From assembly GCF_910592395.1 (NCBI RefSeq), contig NC_088313.1, forward strand, positions 5,272,501-5,336,500: a stretch of 64,000 nt of DNA. Reading direction: 5' to 3'. Source of the DNA: Lineus longissimus (Eukaryota; Nemertea; Pilidiophora; Heteronemertea; Lineidae). A program made the position numbers and the translations under genes. The notes under the pieces were generated by a model. That model was not told the origin of the DNA, made no database searches, and was given only the letters and a program-made list of their open reading frames with translations. Shown here piece after piece: positions 24,722-38,983 of the stretch (positions are counted from its first letter, which is position 1; every line of letters starts with the position of its first letter).

Positions 24722-24841
24722 AAGTCTACAACACGCGGTATTCCGAGGCGGTCACCCATCCACGTACTAACCACGCTCGACGTTGCTTGGCTTCGGTGAT
24801 CGGACGAGAACCGGTGTTTTCAACGTGATATGGTCGTAGAC
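24722..24841 (-). rRNA. 5S rRNA: 5S rRNA, copy 25
   Basis: Gene matches copy 1. Private A at 25155 sits beside the first CRE-like site. Period 1,016 bp. Confidence 0.96.
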
Positions 24842-25737
24842 ATTAGAGGCGGCGATGCGTAGGTTACTTATAATATCACTGCGCCTACTATAATGCGTCA
24901 TATTTTGTGGTCAGAGGCATTATGTATGCCTACGTCACAGCTTCGTCGCATTACAGATGTGGTTGGGGCGCCCATTACACGACGGAGTCTACGCGTAGAC
25001 ATACAGTTCACGCAGGCTCGCACTGAAACAGAAACGGACGCACATTCAAGAACTGCACGCAGACCAACATCGGAAGAAGAGAGTGCCGACTGGACATCAA
25101 AGACGCCAACGGTTGGCAAGGTGTCTCATCACTAGGAACGCAGCGTGACGTCACAAGCTCTGACGTCACGAGCAGACTACTCCGAGGCTCCCTGACGTCA
25201 TGAGAGACGCCAGCGCCATCTCCCGAATCAGGACTGACGTCACTAGCAGCAACTTCCACGCCGGTCTGAACTCAAAAAGCGTCCTAGTATAAACGCTTGG
25301 AAGCCAGTAGGCCTGCGCAGTGTTGGGCGGGGGGGGGGGAGGGAGGGGAGGGATGATTTTCGACGGGCTTTAACCCGCGAATCACCTTTTTGACCGCAAC
25401 GGTTAATTTGAGCCCCAAAACCACACAAGCAAGCCAATTTGACTGAAACTTAATCATTTTCATCACTTTAAACACACCTTATTCTCAATATAAGAAGAAG
25501 TATATTTGAAATGGAAAATAACATTCAACTGGTATGGTGAGACCACCCATTCGTCTCAAACGGAACTATAACCGCGAGCTGATTGGTTAAATACAGGTGC
25601 GGGACCTACAGGCCGGCCCCCTGGCTGCCATTTCCATTTCGCAAAATTCGATGGCCACCACATAAGGTAGCCTACATTTTCATTTTAACAATCGTACAAG
25701 GGAAGAAGAAACAAAATGATTGGGACATGAAGAGAAA

Positions 25738-25857
25738 AAGTCTACAACACGCGGTATTCCGAGGCGGTCACCCATCCACGTACTAACCACGCTCGACGTT
25801 GCTTGGCTTCGGTGATCGGACGAGAACCGGTGTTTTCAACGTGATATGGTCGTAGAC
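25738..25857 (-). rRNA. 5S rRNA: 5S rRNA, copy 26
   Basis: Gene matches copy 1; no private marker noticed. Period 1,016 bp. Confidence 0.96.
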
Positions 25858-26753
25858 ATTAGAGGCGGCGATGCGTAGGTTACTTATAATATCACTGCGC
25901 CTACTATAATGCGTCATATTTTGTGGTCAGAGGCATTATGTATGCCTACGTCACAGCTTCGTCGCATTACAGATGTGGTTGGGGCGCCCATTACACGACG
26001 GAGTCTACGCGTAGACATACAGTTCACGCAGGCTCGCACTGAAACAGAAACGGACGCACATTCAAGAACTGCACGCAGACCAACATCGGAAGAAGAGAGT
26101 GCCGACTGGACATCAAAGACGCCAACGGTTGGCAAGGTGTCTCATCACTAGGAACGCAGCGTGACGTCACGAGCTCTGACGTCACGAGCAGACTACTCCG
26201 AGGCTCCCTGACGTCATGAGAGACGCCAGCGCCATCTCCCGAATCAGGACTGACGTCACTAGCAGCAACTTCCACGCCGGTCTGAACTCAAAAAGCGTCC
26301 TAGTATAAACGCTTGGAAGCCAGTAGGCCTGCGCAGTGTTGGGCGGGGGGGGGGGAGAGAGGGGAGGGATGATTTTCGACGGGCTTTAACCCGCGAATCA
26401 CCTTTTTGACCGCAACGGTTAATTTGAGCCCCAAAACCACACAAGCAAGCCAATTTGACTGAAACTTAATCATTTTCATCACTTTAAACACACCTTATTC
26501 TCAATATAAGAAGAAGTATATTTGAAATGGAAAATAACATTCAACTGGTATGGTGAGACCACCCATTCGTCTCAAACGGAACTATAACCGCGAGCTGATT
26601 GGTTAAATACAGGTGCGGGACCTACAGGCCGGCCCCCTGGCTGCCATTTCCATTTCGCAAAATTCGATGGCCACCACATAAGGTAGCCTACATTTTCATT
26701 TTAACAATCGTACAAGGGAAGAAGAAACAAAATGATTGGGACATGAAGAGAAA

Positions 26754-26873
26754 AAGTCTACAACACGCGGTATTCCGAGGCGGTCACCCATCCACGTACT
26801 AACCACGCTCGACGTTGCTTGGCTTCGGTGATCGGACGAGAACCGGTGTTTTCAACGTGATATGGTCGTAGAC
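26754..26873 (-). rRNA. 5S rRNA: 5S rRNA, copy 27
   Basis: Gene matches copy 1. Spacer towards copy 28 has a private T at 27611. Period 1,022 bp. Confidence 0.96.
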
Positions 26874-27775
26874 ATTAGAGGCGGCGATGCGTAGGTTACT
26901 TATAATATCACTGCGCCTACTATAATGCGTCATATTTTGTGGTCAGAGGCATTATGTATGCCTACGTCACAGCTTCGTCGCATTACAGATGTGGTTGGGG
27001 CGCCCATTACACGACGGAGTCTACGCGTAGACATACAGTTCACGCAGGCTCGCACTGAAACAGAAACGGACGCACATTCAAGAACTGCACGCAGACCAAC
27101 ATCGGAAGAAGAGAGTGCCGACTGGACATCAAAGACGCCAACGGTTGGCAAGGTGTCTCATCACTAGGAACGCAGCGTGACGTCACGAGCTCTGACGTCA
27201 CGAGCAGACTACTCCGAGGCTCCCTGACGTCATGAGAGACGCCAGCGCCATCTCCCGAATCAGGACTGACGTCACTAGCAGCAACTTCCACGCCGGTCTG
27301 AACTCAAAAAGCGTCCTAGTATAAACGCTTGGAAGCCAGTAGGCCTGCGCAGTGTTGGGCGGGGGGGGGGGGGGGGGAGAGAGGGGAGGGATGATTTTCG
27401 ACGGGCTTTAACCCGCGAATCACCTTTTTGACCGCAACGGTTAATTTGAGCCCCAAAACCACACAAGCAAGCCAATTTGACTGAAACTTAATCATTTTCA
27501 TCACTTTAAACACACCTTATTCTCAATATAAGAAGAAGTATATTTGAAATGGAAAATAACATTCAACTGGTATGGTGAGACCACCCATTCGTCTCAAACG
27601 GAACTATAACTGCGAGCTGATTGGTTAAATACAGGTGCGGGACCTACAGGCCGGCCACCTGGCTGCCATTTCCATTTCGCAAAATTCGATGGCCACCACA
27701 TAAGGTAGCCTACATTTTCATTTTAACAATCGTACAAGGGAAGAAGAAACAAAATGATTGGGACATGAAGAGAAA

Positions 27776-27895
27776 AAGTCTACAACACGCGGTATTCCGA
27801 GGCGGTCACCCATCCACGTACTAACCACGCTCGACGTTGCTTGGCTTCGGTGATCGGACGAGAACCGGTGTTTTCAACGTGATATGGTCGTAGAC
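27776..27895 (-). rRNA. 5S rRNA: 5S rRNA, copy 28
   Basis: Gene matches copy 1. Flanking markers A at 27657 and G at 28078 recur exactly around copy 37. Period 1,018 bp. Confidence 0.96.
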
Positions 27896-28793
27896 ATTAG
27901 AGGCGGCGATGCGTAGGTTACTTATAATATCACTGCGCCTACTATAATGCGTCATATTTTGTGGTCAGAGGCATTATGTATGCCTACGTCACAGCTTCGT
28001 CGCATTACAGATGTGGTTGGGGCGCCCATTACACGACGGAGTCTACGCGTAGACATACAGTTCACGCAGGCTCGCACGGAAACAGAAACGGACGCACATT
28101 CAAGAACTGCACGCAGACCAACATCGGAAGAAGAGAGTGCCGACTGGACATCAAAGACGCCAACGGTTGGCAAGGTGTCTCATCACTAGGAACGCAGCGT
28201 GACGTCACGAGCTCTGACGTCACGAGCAGACTACTCCGAGGCTCCCTGACGTCATGAGAGACGCCAGCGCCATCTCCCGAATCAGGACTGACGTCACTAG
28301 CAGCAACTTCCACGCCGGTCTGAACTCAAAAAGCGTCCTAGTATAAACGCTTGGAAGCCAGTAGGCCTGCGCAGTGTTGGGCGGGGGGGGGGGGGAGAGA
28401 GGGGAGGGATGATTTTCGACGGGCTTTAACCCGCGAATCACCTTTTTGACCGCAACGGTTAATTTGAGCCCCAAAACCACACAAGCAAGCCAATTTGACT
28501 GAAACTTAATCATTTTCATCACTTTAAACACACCTTATTCTCAATATAAGAAGAAGTATATTTGAAATGGAAAATAACATTCAACTGGTATGGTGAGACC
28601 ACCCATTCGTCTCAAACGGAACTATAACCGCGAGCTGATTGGTTAAATACAGGTGCGGGACCTACAGGCCGGCCCCCTGGCTGCCATTTCCATTTCGCAA
28701 AATTCGATGGCCACCACATAAGGTAGCCTACATTTTCATTTTAACAATCGTACAAGGGAAGAAGAAACAAAATGATTGGGACATGAAGAGAAA

Positions 28794-28913
28794 AAGTCTA
28801 CAACACGCGGTATTCCGAGGCGGTCACCCATCCACGTACTAACCACGCTCGACGTTGCTTGGCTTCGGTGATCGGACGAGAACCGGTGTTTTCAACGTGA
28901 TATGGTCGTAGAC
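28794..28913 (-). rRNA. 5S rRNA: 5S rRNA, copy 29
   Basis: Gene matches copy 1; no private marker noticed. Period 1,020 bp. Confidence 0.96.
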
Positions 28914-29813
28914 ATTAGAGGCGGCGATGCGTAGGTTACTTATAATATCACTGCGCCTACTATAATGCGTCATATTTTGTGGTCAGAGGCATTATGTATG
29001 CCTACGTCACAGCTTCGTCGCATTACAGATGTGGTTGGGGCGCCCATTACACGACGGAGTCTACGCGTAGACATACAGTTCACGCAGGCTCGCACTGAAA
29101 CAGAAACGGACGCACATTCAAGAACTGCACGCAGACCAACATCGGAAGAAGAGAGTGCCGACTGGACATCAAAGACGCCAACGGTTGGCAAGGTGTCTCA
29201 TCACTAGGAACGCAGCGTGACGTCACGAGCTCTGACGTCACGAGCAGACTACTCCGAGGCTCCCTGACGTCATGAGAGACGCCAGCGCCATCTCCCGAAT
29301 CAGGACTGACGTCACTAGCAGCAACTTCCACGCCGGTCTGAACTCAAAAAGCGTCCTAGTATAAACGCTTGGAAGCCAGTAGGCCTGCGCAGTGTTGGGC
29401 GGGGGGGGGGGGGGGAGAGAGGGGAGGGATGATTTTCGACGGGCTTTAACCCGCGAATCACCTTTTTGACCGCAACGGTTAATTTGAGCCCCAAAACCAC
29501 ACAAGCAAGCCAATTTGACTGAAACTTAATCATTTTCATCACTTTAAACACACCTTATTCTCAATATAAGAAGAAGTATATTTGAAATGGAAAATAACAT
29601 TCAACTGGTATGGTGAGACCACCCATTCGTCTCAAACGGAACTATAACCGCGAGCTGATTGGTTAAATACAGGTGCGGGACCTACAGGCCGGCCCCCTGG
29701 CTGCCATTTCCATTTCGCAAAATTCGATGGCCACCACATAAGGTAGCCTACATTTTCATTTTAACAATCGTACAAGGGAAGAAGAAACAAAATGATTGGG
29801 ACATGAAGAGAAA

Positions 29814-29933
29814 AAGTCTACAACACGCGGTATTCCGAGGCGGTCACCCATCCACGTACTAACCACGCTCGACGTTGCTTGGCTTCGGTGATCGGACGAG
29901 AACCGGTGTTTTCAACGTGATATGGTCGTAGAC
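29814..29933 (-). rRNA. 5S rRNA: 5S rRNA, copy 30
   Basis: Gene matches copy 1; no private marker noticed. Period 1,018 bp. Confidence 0.96.
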
Positions 29934-30831
29934 ATTAGAGGCGGCGATGCGTAGGTTACTTATAATATCACTGCGCCTACTATAATGCGTCATATTTTGT
30001 GGTCAGAGGCATTATGTATGCCTACGTCACAGCTTCGTCGCATTACAGATGTGGTTGGGGCGCCCATTACACGACGGAGTCTACGCGTAGACATACAGTT
30101 CACGCAGGCTCGCACTGAAACAGAAACGGACGCACATTCAAGAACTGCACGCAGACCAACATCGGAAGAAGAGAGTGCCGACTGGACATCAAAGACGCCA
30201 ACGGTTGGCAAGGTGTCTCATCACTAGGAACGCAGCGTGACGTCACGAGCTCTGACGTCACGAGCAGACTACTCCGAGGCTCCCTGACGTCATGAGAGAC
30301 GCCAGCGCCATCTCCCGAATCAGGACTGACGTCACTAGCAGCAACTTCCACGCCGGTCTGAACTCAAAAAGCGTCCTAGTATAAACGCTTGGAAGCCAGT
30401 AGGCCTGCGCAGTGTTGGGCGGGGGGGGGGGGGAGAGAGGGGAGGGATGATTTTCGACGGGCTTTAACCCGCGAATCACCTTTTTGACCGCAACGGTTAA
30501 TTTGAGCCCCAAAACCACACAAGCAAGCCAATTTGACTGAAACTTAATCATTTTCATCACTTTAAACACACCTTATTCTCAATATAAGAAGAAGTATATT
30601 TGAAATGGAAAATAACATTCAACTGGTATGGTGAGACCACCCATTCGTCTCAAACGGAACTATAACCGCGAGCTGATTGGTTAAATACAGGTGCGGGACC
30701 TACAGGCCGGCCCCCTGGCTGCCATTTCCATTTCGCAAAATTCGATGGCCACCACATAAGGTAGCCTACATTTTCATTTTAACAATCGTACAAGGGAAGA
30801 AGAAACAAAATGATTGGGACATGAAGAGAAA

Positions 30832-30951
30832 AAGTCTACAACACGCGGTATTCCGAGGCGGTCACCCATCCACGTACTAACCACGCTCGACGTTGCTTGG
30901 CTTCGGTGATCGGACGAGAACCGGTGTTTTCAACGTGATATGGTCGTAGAC
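30832..30951 (-). rRNA. 5S rRNA: 5S rRNA, copy 31
   Basis: Gene matches copy 1; no private marker noticed. Period 1,017 bp. Confidence 0.96.
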
Positions 30952-31848
30952 ATTAGAGGCGGCGATGCGTAGGTTACTTATAATATCACTGCGCCTACTA
31001 TAATGCGTCATATTTTGTGGTCAGAGGCATTATGTATGCCTACGTCACAGCTTCGTCGCATTACAGATGTGGTTGGGGCGCCCATTACACGACGGAGTCT
31101 ACGCGTAGACATACAGTTCACGCAGGCTCGCACTGAAACAGAAACGGACGCACATTCAAGAACTGCACGCAGACCAACATCGGAAGAAGAGAGTGCCGAC
31201 TGGACATCAAAGACGCCAACGGTTGGCAAGGTGTCTCATCACTAGGAACGCAGCGTGACGTCACGAGCTCTGACGTCACGAGCAGACTACTCCGAGGCTC
31301 CCTGACGTCATGAGAGACGCCAGCGCCATCTCCCGAATCAGGACTGACGTCACTAGCAGCAACTTCCACGCCGGTCTGAACTCAAAAAGCGTCCTAGTAT
31401 AAACGCTTGGAAGCCAGTAGGCCTGCGCAGTGTTGGGCGGGGGGGGGGGGAGAGAGGGGAGGGATGATTTTCGACGGGCTTTAACCCGCGAATCACCTTT
31501 TTGACCGCAACGGTTAATTTGAGCCCCAAAACCACACAAGCAAGCCAATTTGACTGAAACTTAATCATTTTCATCACTTTAAACACACCTTATTCTCAAT
31601 ATAAGAAGAAGTATATTTGAAATGGAAAATAACATTCAACTGGTATGGTGAGACCACCCATTCGTCTCAAACGGAACTATAACCGCGAGCTGATTGGTTA
31701 AATACAGGTGCGGGACCTACAGGCCGGCCCCCTGGCTGCCATTTCCATTTCGCAAAATTCGATGGCCACCACATAAGGTAGCCTACATTTTCATTTTAAC
31801 AATCGTACAAGGGAAGAAGAAACAAAATGATTGGGACATGAAGAGAAA

Positions 31849-31968
31849 AAGTCTACAACACGCGGTATTCCGAGGCGGTCACCCATCCACGTACTAACCA
31901 CGCTCGACGTTGCTTGGCTTCGGTGATCGGACGAGAACCGGTGTTTTCAACGTGATATGGTCGTAGAC
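31849..31968 (-). rRNA. 5S rRNA: 5S rRNA, copy 32
   Basis: Gene matches copy 1; no private marker noticed. Period 1,019 bp. Confidence 0.96.
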
Positions 31969-32867
31969 ATTAGAGGCGGCGATGCGTAGGTTACTTATAA
32001 TATCACTGCGCCTACTATAATGCGTCATATTTTGTGGTCAGAGGCATTATGTATGCCTACGTCACAGCTTCGTCGCATTACAGATGTGGTTGGGGCGCCC
32101 ATTACACGACGGAGTCTACGCGTAGACATACAGTTCACGCAGGCTCGCACTGAAACAGAAACGGACGCACATTCAAGAACTGCACGCAGACCAACATCGG
32201 AAGAAGAGAGTGCCGACTGGACATCAAAGACGCCAACGGTTGGCAAGGTGTCTCATCACTAGGAACGCAGCGTGACGTCACGAGCTCTGACGTCACGAGC
32301 AGACTACTCCGAGGCTCCCTGACGTCATGAGAGACGCCAGCGCCATCTCCCGAATCAGGACTGACGTCACTAGCAGCAACTTCCACGCCGGTCTGAACTC
32401 AAAAAGCGTCCTAGTATAAACGCTTGGAAGCCAGTAGGCCTGCGCAGTGTTGGGCGGGGGGGGGGGGGGAGAGAGGGGAGGGATGATTTTCGACGGGCTT
32501 TAACCCGCGAATCACCTTTTTGACCGCAACGGTTAATTTGAGCCCCAAAACCACACAAGCAAGCCAATTTGACTGAAACTTAATCATTTTCATCACTTTA
32601 AACACACCTTATTCTCAATATAAGAAGAAGTATATTTGAAATGGAAAATAACATTCAACTGGTATGGTGAGACCACCCATTCGTCTCAAACGGAACTATA
32701 ACCGCGAGCTGATTGGTTAAATACAGGTGCGGGACCTACAGGCCGGCCCCCTGGCTGCCATTTCCATTTCGCAAAATTCGATGGCCACCACATAAGGTAG
32801 CCTACATTTTCATTTTAACAATCGTACAAGGGAAGAAGAAACAAAATGATTGGGACATGAAGAGAAA

Positions 32868-32987
32868 AAGTCTACAACACGCGGTATTCCGAGGCGGTCA
32901 CCCATCCACGTACTAACCACGCTCGACGTTGCTTGGCTTCGGTGATCGGACGAGAACCGGTGTTTTCAACGTGATATGGTCGTAGAC
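32868..32987 (-). rRNA. 5S rRNA: 5S rRNA, copy 33
   Basis: Gene matches copy 1. Upstream spacer has a G at 33314 that breaks the second CRE-like site; the same change is at 40445 upstream of copy 40. Period 1,022 bp. Confidence 0.96.
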
Positions 32988-33889
32988 ATTAGAGGCGGCG
33001 ATGCGTAGGTTACTTATAATATCACTGCGCCTACTATAATGCGTCATATTTTGTGGTCAGAGGCATTATGTATGCCTACGTCACAGCTTCGTCGCATTAC
33101 AGATGTGGTTGGGGCGCCCATTACACGACGGAGTCTACGCGTAGACATACAGTTCACGCAGGCTCGCACTGAAACAGAAACGGACGCACATTCAAGAACT
33201 GCACGCAGACCAACATCGGAAGAAGAGAGTGCCGACTGGACATCAAAGACGCCAACGGTTGGCAAGGTGTCTCATCACTAGGAACGCAGCGTGACGTCAC
33301 GAGCTCTGACGTCGCGAGCAGACTACTCCGAGGCTCCCTGACGTCATGAGAGACGCCAGCGCCATCTCCCGAATCAGGACTGACGTCACTAGCAGCAACT
33401 TCCACGCCGGTCTGAACTCAAAAAGCGTCCTAGTATAAACGCTTGGAAGCCAGTAGGCCTGCGCAGTGTTGGGCGGGGGGGGGGGGGGGGGAGAGAGGGG
33501 AGGGATGATTTTCGACGGGCTTTAACCCGCGAATCACCTTTTTGACCGCAACGGTTAATTTGAGCCCCAAAACCACACAAGCAAGCCAATTTGACTGAAA
33601 CTTAATCATTTTCATCACTTTAAACACACCTTATTCTCAATATAAGAAGAAGTATATTTGAAATGGAAAATAACATTCAACTGGTATGGTGAGACCACCC
33701 ATTCGTCCCAAACGGAACTATAACCGCGAGCTGATTGGTTAAATACAGGTGCGGGACCTACAGGCCGGCCCCCTGGCTGCCATTTCCATTTCGCAAAATT
33801 CGATGGCCACCACATAAGGTAGCCTACATTTTCATTTTAACAATCGTACAAGGGAAGAAGAAACAAAATGATTGGGACATGAAGAGAAA

Positions 33890-34009
33890 AAGTCTACAAC
33901 ACGCGGTATTCCGAGGCGGTCACCCATCCACGTACTAACCACGCTCGACGTTGCTTGGCTTCGGTGATCGGACGAGAACCGGTGTTTTCAACGTGATATG
34001 GTCGTAGAC
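33890..34009 (-). rRNA. 5S rRNA: 5S rRNA, copy 34
   Basis: Gene matches copy 1. Flanking markers C at 33708 and C at 34069 recur around copy 41. Period 1,019 bp. Confidence 0.96.
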
Positions 34010-34908
34010 ATTAGAGGCGGCGATGCGTAGGTTACTTATAATATCACTGCGCCTACTATAATGCGTCACATTTTGTGGTCAGAGGCATTATGTATGCCTA
34101 CGTCACAGCTTCGTCGCATTACAGATGTGGTTGGGGCGCCCATTACACGACGGAGTCTACGCGTAGACATACAGTTCACGCAGGCTCGCACTGAAACAGA
34201 AACGGACGCACATTCAAGAACTGCACGCAGACCAACATCGGAAGAAGAGAGTGCCGACTGGACATCAAAGACGCCAACGGTTGGCAAGGTGTCTCATCAC
34301 TAGGAACGCAGCGTGACGTCACGAGCTCTGACGTCACGAGCAGACTACTCCGAGGCTCCCTGACGTCATGAGAGACGCCAGCGCCATCTCCCGAATCAGG
34401 ACTGACGTCACTAGCAGCAACTTCCACGCCGGTCTGAACTCAAAAAGCGTCCTAGTATAAACGCTTGGAAGCCAGTAGGCCTGCGCAGTGTTGGGCGGGG
34501 GGGGGGGGGGAGAGAGGGGAGGGATGATTTTCGACGGGCTTTAACCCGCGAATCACCTTTTTGACCGCAACGGTTAATTTGAGCCCCAAAACCACACAAG
34601 CAAGCCAATTTGACTGAAACTTAATCATTTTCATCACTTTAAACACACCTTATTCTCAATATAAGAAGAAGTATATTTGAAATGGAAAATAACATTCAAC
34701 TGGTATGGTGAGACCACCCATTCGTCTCAAACGGAACTATAACCGCGAGCTGATTGGTTAAATACAGGTGCGGGACCTACAGGCCGGCCCCCTGGCTGCC
34801 ATTTCCATTTCGCAAAATTCGATGGCCACCACATAAGGTAGCCTACATTTTCATTTTAACAATCGTACAAGGGAAGAAGAAACAAAATGATTGGGACATG
34901 AAGAGAAA

Positions 34909-35028
34909 AAGTCTACAACACGCGGTATTCCGAGGCGGTCACCCATCCACGTACTAACCACGCTCGACGTTGCTTGGCTTCGGTGATCGGACGAGAACCG
35001 GTGTTTTCAACGTGATATGGTCGTAGAC
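34909..35028 (-). rRNA. 5S rRNA: 5S rRNA, copy 35
   Basis: Gene matches copy 1; no private marker noticed. Period 1,018 bp. Confidence 0.96.
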
Positions 35029-35926
35029 ATTAGAGGCGGCGATGCGTAGGTTACTTATAATATCACTGCGCCTACTATAATGCGTCATATTTTGTGGTCA
35101 GAGGCATTATGTATGCCTACGTCACAGCTTCGTCGCATTACAGATGTGGTTGGGGCGCCCATTACACGACGGAGTCTACGCGTAGACATACAGTTCACGC
35201 AGGCTCGCACTGAAACAGAAACGGACGCACATTCAAGAACTGCACGCAGACCAACATCGGAAGAAGAGAGTGCCGACTGGACATCAAAGACGCCAACGGT
35301 TGGCAAGGTGTCTCATCACTAGGAACGCAGCGTGACGTCACGAGCTCTGACGTCACGAGCAGACTACTCCGAGGCTCCCTGACGTCATGAGAGACGCCAG
35401 CGCCATCTCCCGAATCAGGACTGACGTCACTAGCAGCAACTTCCACGCCGGTCTGAACTCAAAAAGCGTCCTAGTATAAACGCTTGGAAGCCAGTAGGCC
35501 TGCGCAGTGTTGGGCGGGGGGGGGGGGGAGAGAGGGGAGGGATGATTTTCGACGGGCTTTAACCCGCGAATCACCTTTTTGACCGCAACGGTTAATTTGA
35601 GCCCCAAAACCACACAAGCAAGCCAATTTGACTGAAACTTAATCATTTTCATCACTTTAAACACACCTTATTCTCAATATAAGAAGAAGTATATTTGAAA
35701 TGGAAAATAACATTCAACTGGTATGGTGAGACCACCCATTCGTCTCAAACGGAACTATAACCGCGAGCTGATTGGTTAAATACAGGTGCGGGACCTACAG
35801 GCCGGCCCCCTGGCTGCCATTTCCATTTCGCAAAATTCGATGGCCACCACATAAGGTAGCCTACATTTTCATTTTAACAATCGTACAAGGGAAGAAGAAA
35901 CAAAATGATTGGGACATGAAGAGAAA

Positions 35927-36046
35927 AAGTCTACAACACGCGGTATTCCGAGGCGGTCACCCATCCACGTACTAACCACGCTCGACGTTGCTTGGCTTCG
36001 GTGATCGGACGAGAACCGGTGTTTTCAACGTGATATGGTCGTAGAC
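35927..36046 (-). rRNA. 5S rRNA: 5S rRNA, copy 36
   Basis: Gene matches copy 1; no private marker noticed. Period 1,019 bp. Confidence 0.96.
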
Positions 36047-36945
36047 ATTAGAGGCGGCGATGCGTAGGTTACTTATAATATCACTGCGCCTACTATAATG
36101 CGTCATATTTTGTGGTCAGAGGCATTATGTATGCCTACGTCACAGCTTCGTCGCATTACAGATGTGGTTGGGGCGCCCATTACACGACGGAGTCTACGCG
36201 TAGACATACAGTTCACGCAGGCTCGCACTGAAACAGAAACGGACGCACATTCAAGAACTGCACGCAGACCAACATCGGAAGAAGAGAGTGCCGACTGGAC
36301 ATCAAAGACGCCAACGGTTGGCAAGGTGTCTCATCACTAGGAACGCAGCGTGACGTCACGAGCTCTGACGTCACGAGCAGACTACTCCGAGGCTCCCTGA
36401 CGTCATGAGAGACGCCAGCGCCATCTCCCGAATCAGGACTGACGTCACTAGCAGCAACTTCCACGCCGGTCTGAACTCAAAAAGCGTCCTAGTATAAACG
36501 CTTGGAAGCCAGTAGGCCTGCGCAGTGTTGGGCGGGGGGGGGGGGGGAGAGAGGGGAGGGATGATTTTCGACGGGCTTTAACCCGCGAATCACCTTTTTG
36601 ACCGCAACGGTTAATTTGAGCCCCAAAACCACACAAGCAAGCCAATTTGACTGAAACTTAATCATTTTCATCACTTTAAACACACCTTATTCTCAATATA
36701 AGAAGAAGTATATTTGAAATGGAAAATAACATTCAACTGGTATGGTGAGACCACCCATTCGTCTCAAACGGAACTATAACCGCGAGCTGATTGGTTAAAT
36801 ACAGGTGCGGGACCTACAGGCCGGCCACCTGGCTGCCATTTCCATTTCGCAAAATTCGATGGCCACCACATAAGGTAGCCTACATTTTCATTTTAACAAT
36901 CGTACAAGGGAAGAAGAAACAAAATGATTGGGACATGAAGAGAAA

Positions 36946-37065
36946 AAGTCTACAACACGCGGTATTCCGAGGCGGTCACCCATCCACGTACTAACCACGC
37001 TCGACGTTGCTTGGCTTCGGTGATCGGACGAGAACCGGTGTTTTCAACGTGATATGGTCGTAGAC
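36946..37065 (-). rRNA. 5S rRNA: 5S rRNA, copy 37
   Basis: Gene matches copy 1. Markers at 36827 and 37248 match those around copy 28. Period 1,021 bp. Confidence 0.96.
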
Positions 37066-37966
37066 ATTAGAGGCGGCGATGCGTAGGTTACTTATAATAT
37101 CACTGCGCCTACTATAATGCGTCATATTTTGTGGTCAGAGGCATTATGTATGCCTACGTCACAGCTTCGTCGCATTACAGATGTGGTTGGGGCGCCCATT
37201 ACACGACGGAGTCTACGCGTAGACATACAGTTCACGCAGGCTCGCACGGAAACAGAAACGGACGCACATTCAAGAACTGCACGCAGACCAACATCGGAAG
37301 AAGAGAGTGCCGACTGGACATCAAAGACGCCAACGGTTGGCAAGGTGTCTCATCACTAGGAACGCAGCGTGACGTCACGAGCTCTGACGTCACGAGCAGA
37401 CTACTCCGAGGCTCCCTGACGTCATGAGAGACGCCAGCGCCATCTCCCGAATCAGGACTGACGTCACTAGCAGCAACTTCCACGCCGGTCTGAACTCAAA
37501 AAGCGTCCTAGTATAAACGCTTGGAAGCCAGTAGGCCTGCGCAGTGTTGGGCGGGGGGGGGGGGGGGGAGAGAGGGGAGGGATGATTTTCGACGGGCTTT
37601 AACCCGCGAATCACCTTTTTGACCGCAACGGTTAATTTGAGCCCCAAAACCACACAAGCAAGCCAATTTGACTGAAACTTAATCATTTTCATCACTTTAA
37701 ACACACCTTATTCTCAATATAAGAAGAAGTATATTTGAAATGGAAAATAACATTCAACTGGTATGGTGAGACCACCCATTCGTCTCAAACGGAACTATAA
37801 CCGCGAGCTGATTGGTTAAATACAGGTGCGGGACCTACAGGCCGGCCCCCTGGCTGCCATTTCCATTTCGCAAAATTCGATGGCCACCACATAAGGTAGC
37901 CTACATTTTCATTTTAACAATCGTACAAGGGAAGAAGAAACAAAATGATTGGGACATGAAGAGAAA

Positions 37967-38086
37967 AAGTCTACAACACGCGGTATTCCGAGGCGGTCAC
38001 CCATCCACGTACTAACCACGCTCGACGTTGCTTGGCTTCGGTGATCGGACGAGAACCGGTGTTTTCAACGTGATATGGTCGTAGAC
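37967..38086 (-). rRNA. 5S rRNA: 5S rRNA, copy 38
   Basis: Gene matches copy 1. Private G at 38249, just beyond the 14-bp spacer palindrome. Period 1,017 bp. Confidence 0.96.
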
Positions 38087-38983
38087 ATTAGAGGCGGCGA
38101 TGCGTAGGTTACTTATAATATCACTGCGCCTACTATAATGCGTCATATTTTGTGGTCAGAGGCATTATGTATGCCTACGTCACAGCTTCGTCGCATTACA
38201 GATGTGGTTGGGGCGCCCATTACACGACGGAGTCTACGCGTAGACATAGAGTTCACGCAGGCTCGCACTGAAACAGAAACGGACGCACATTCAAGAACTG
38301 CACGCAGACCAACATCGGAAGAAGAGAGTGCCGACTGGACATCAAAGACGCCAACGGTTGGCAAGGTGTCTCATCACTAGGAACGCAGCGTGACGTCACG
38401 AGCTCTGACGTCACGAGCAGACTACTCCGAGGCTCCCTGACGTCATGAGAGACGCCAGCGCCATCTCCCGAATCAGGACTGACGTCACTAGCAGCAACTT
38501 CCACGCCGGTCTGAACTCAAAAAGCGTCCTAGTATAAACGCTTGGAAGCCAGTAGGCCTGCGCAGTGTTGGGCGGGGGGGGGGGGAGAGAGGGGAGGGAT
38601 GATTTTCGACGGGCTTTAACCCGCGAATCACCTTTTTGACCGCAACGGTTAATTTGAGCCCCAAAACCACACAAGCAAGCCAATTTGACTGAAACTTAAT
38701 CATTTTCATCACTTTAAACACACCTTATTCTCAATATAAGAAGAAGTATATTTGAAATGGAAAATAACATTCAACTGGTATGGTGAGACCACCCATTCGT
38801 CTCAAACGGAACTATAACCGCGAGCTGATTGGTTAAATACAGGTGCGGGACCTACAGGCCGGCCCCCTGGCTGCCATTTCCATTTCGCAAAATTCGATGG
38901 CCACCACATAAGGTAGCCTACATTTTCATTTTAACAATCGTACAAGGGAAGAAGAAACAAAATGATTGGGACATGAAGAGAAA

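Larger units (their letters stand above)
27657..37248. repeat. Shared haplotype nine units apart (copies 28 and 37)
   Basis: Two rare changes at 27657 and 28078 recur at 36827 and 37248 with an identical 9,170-bp offset. A third change at 27611 is in the first only. Confidence 0.78.
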
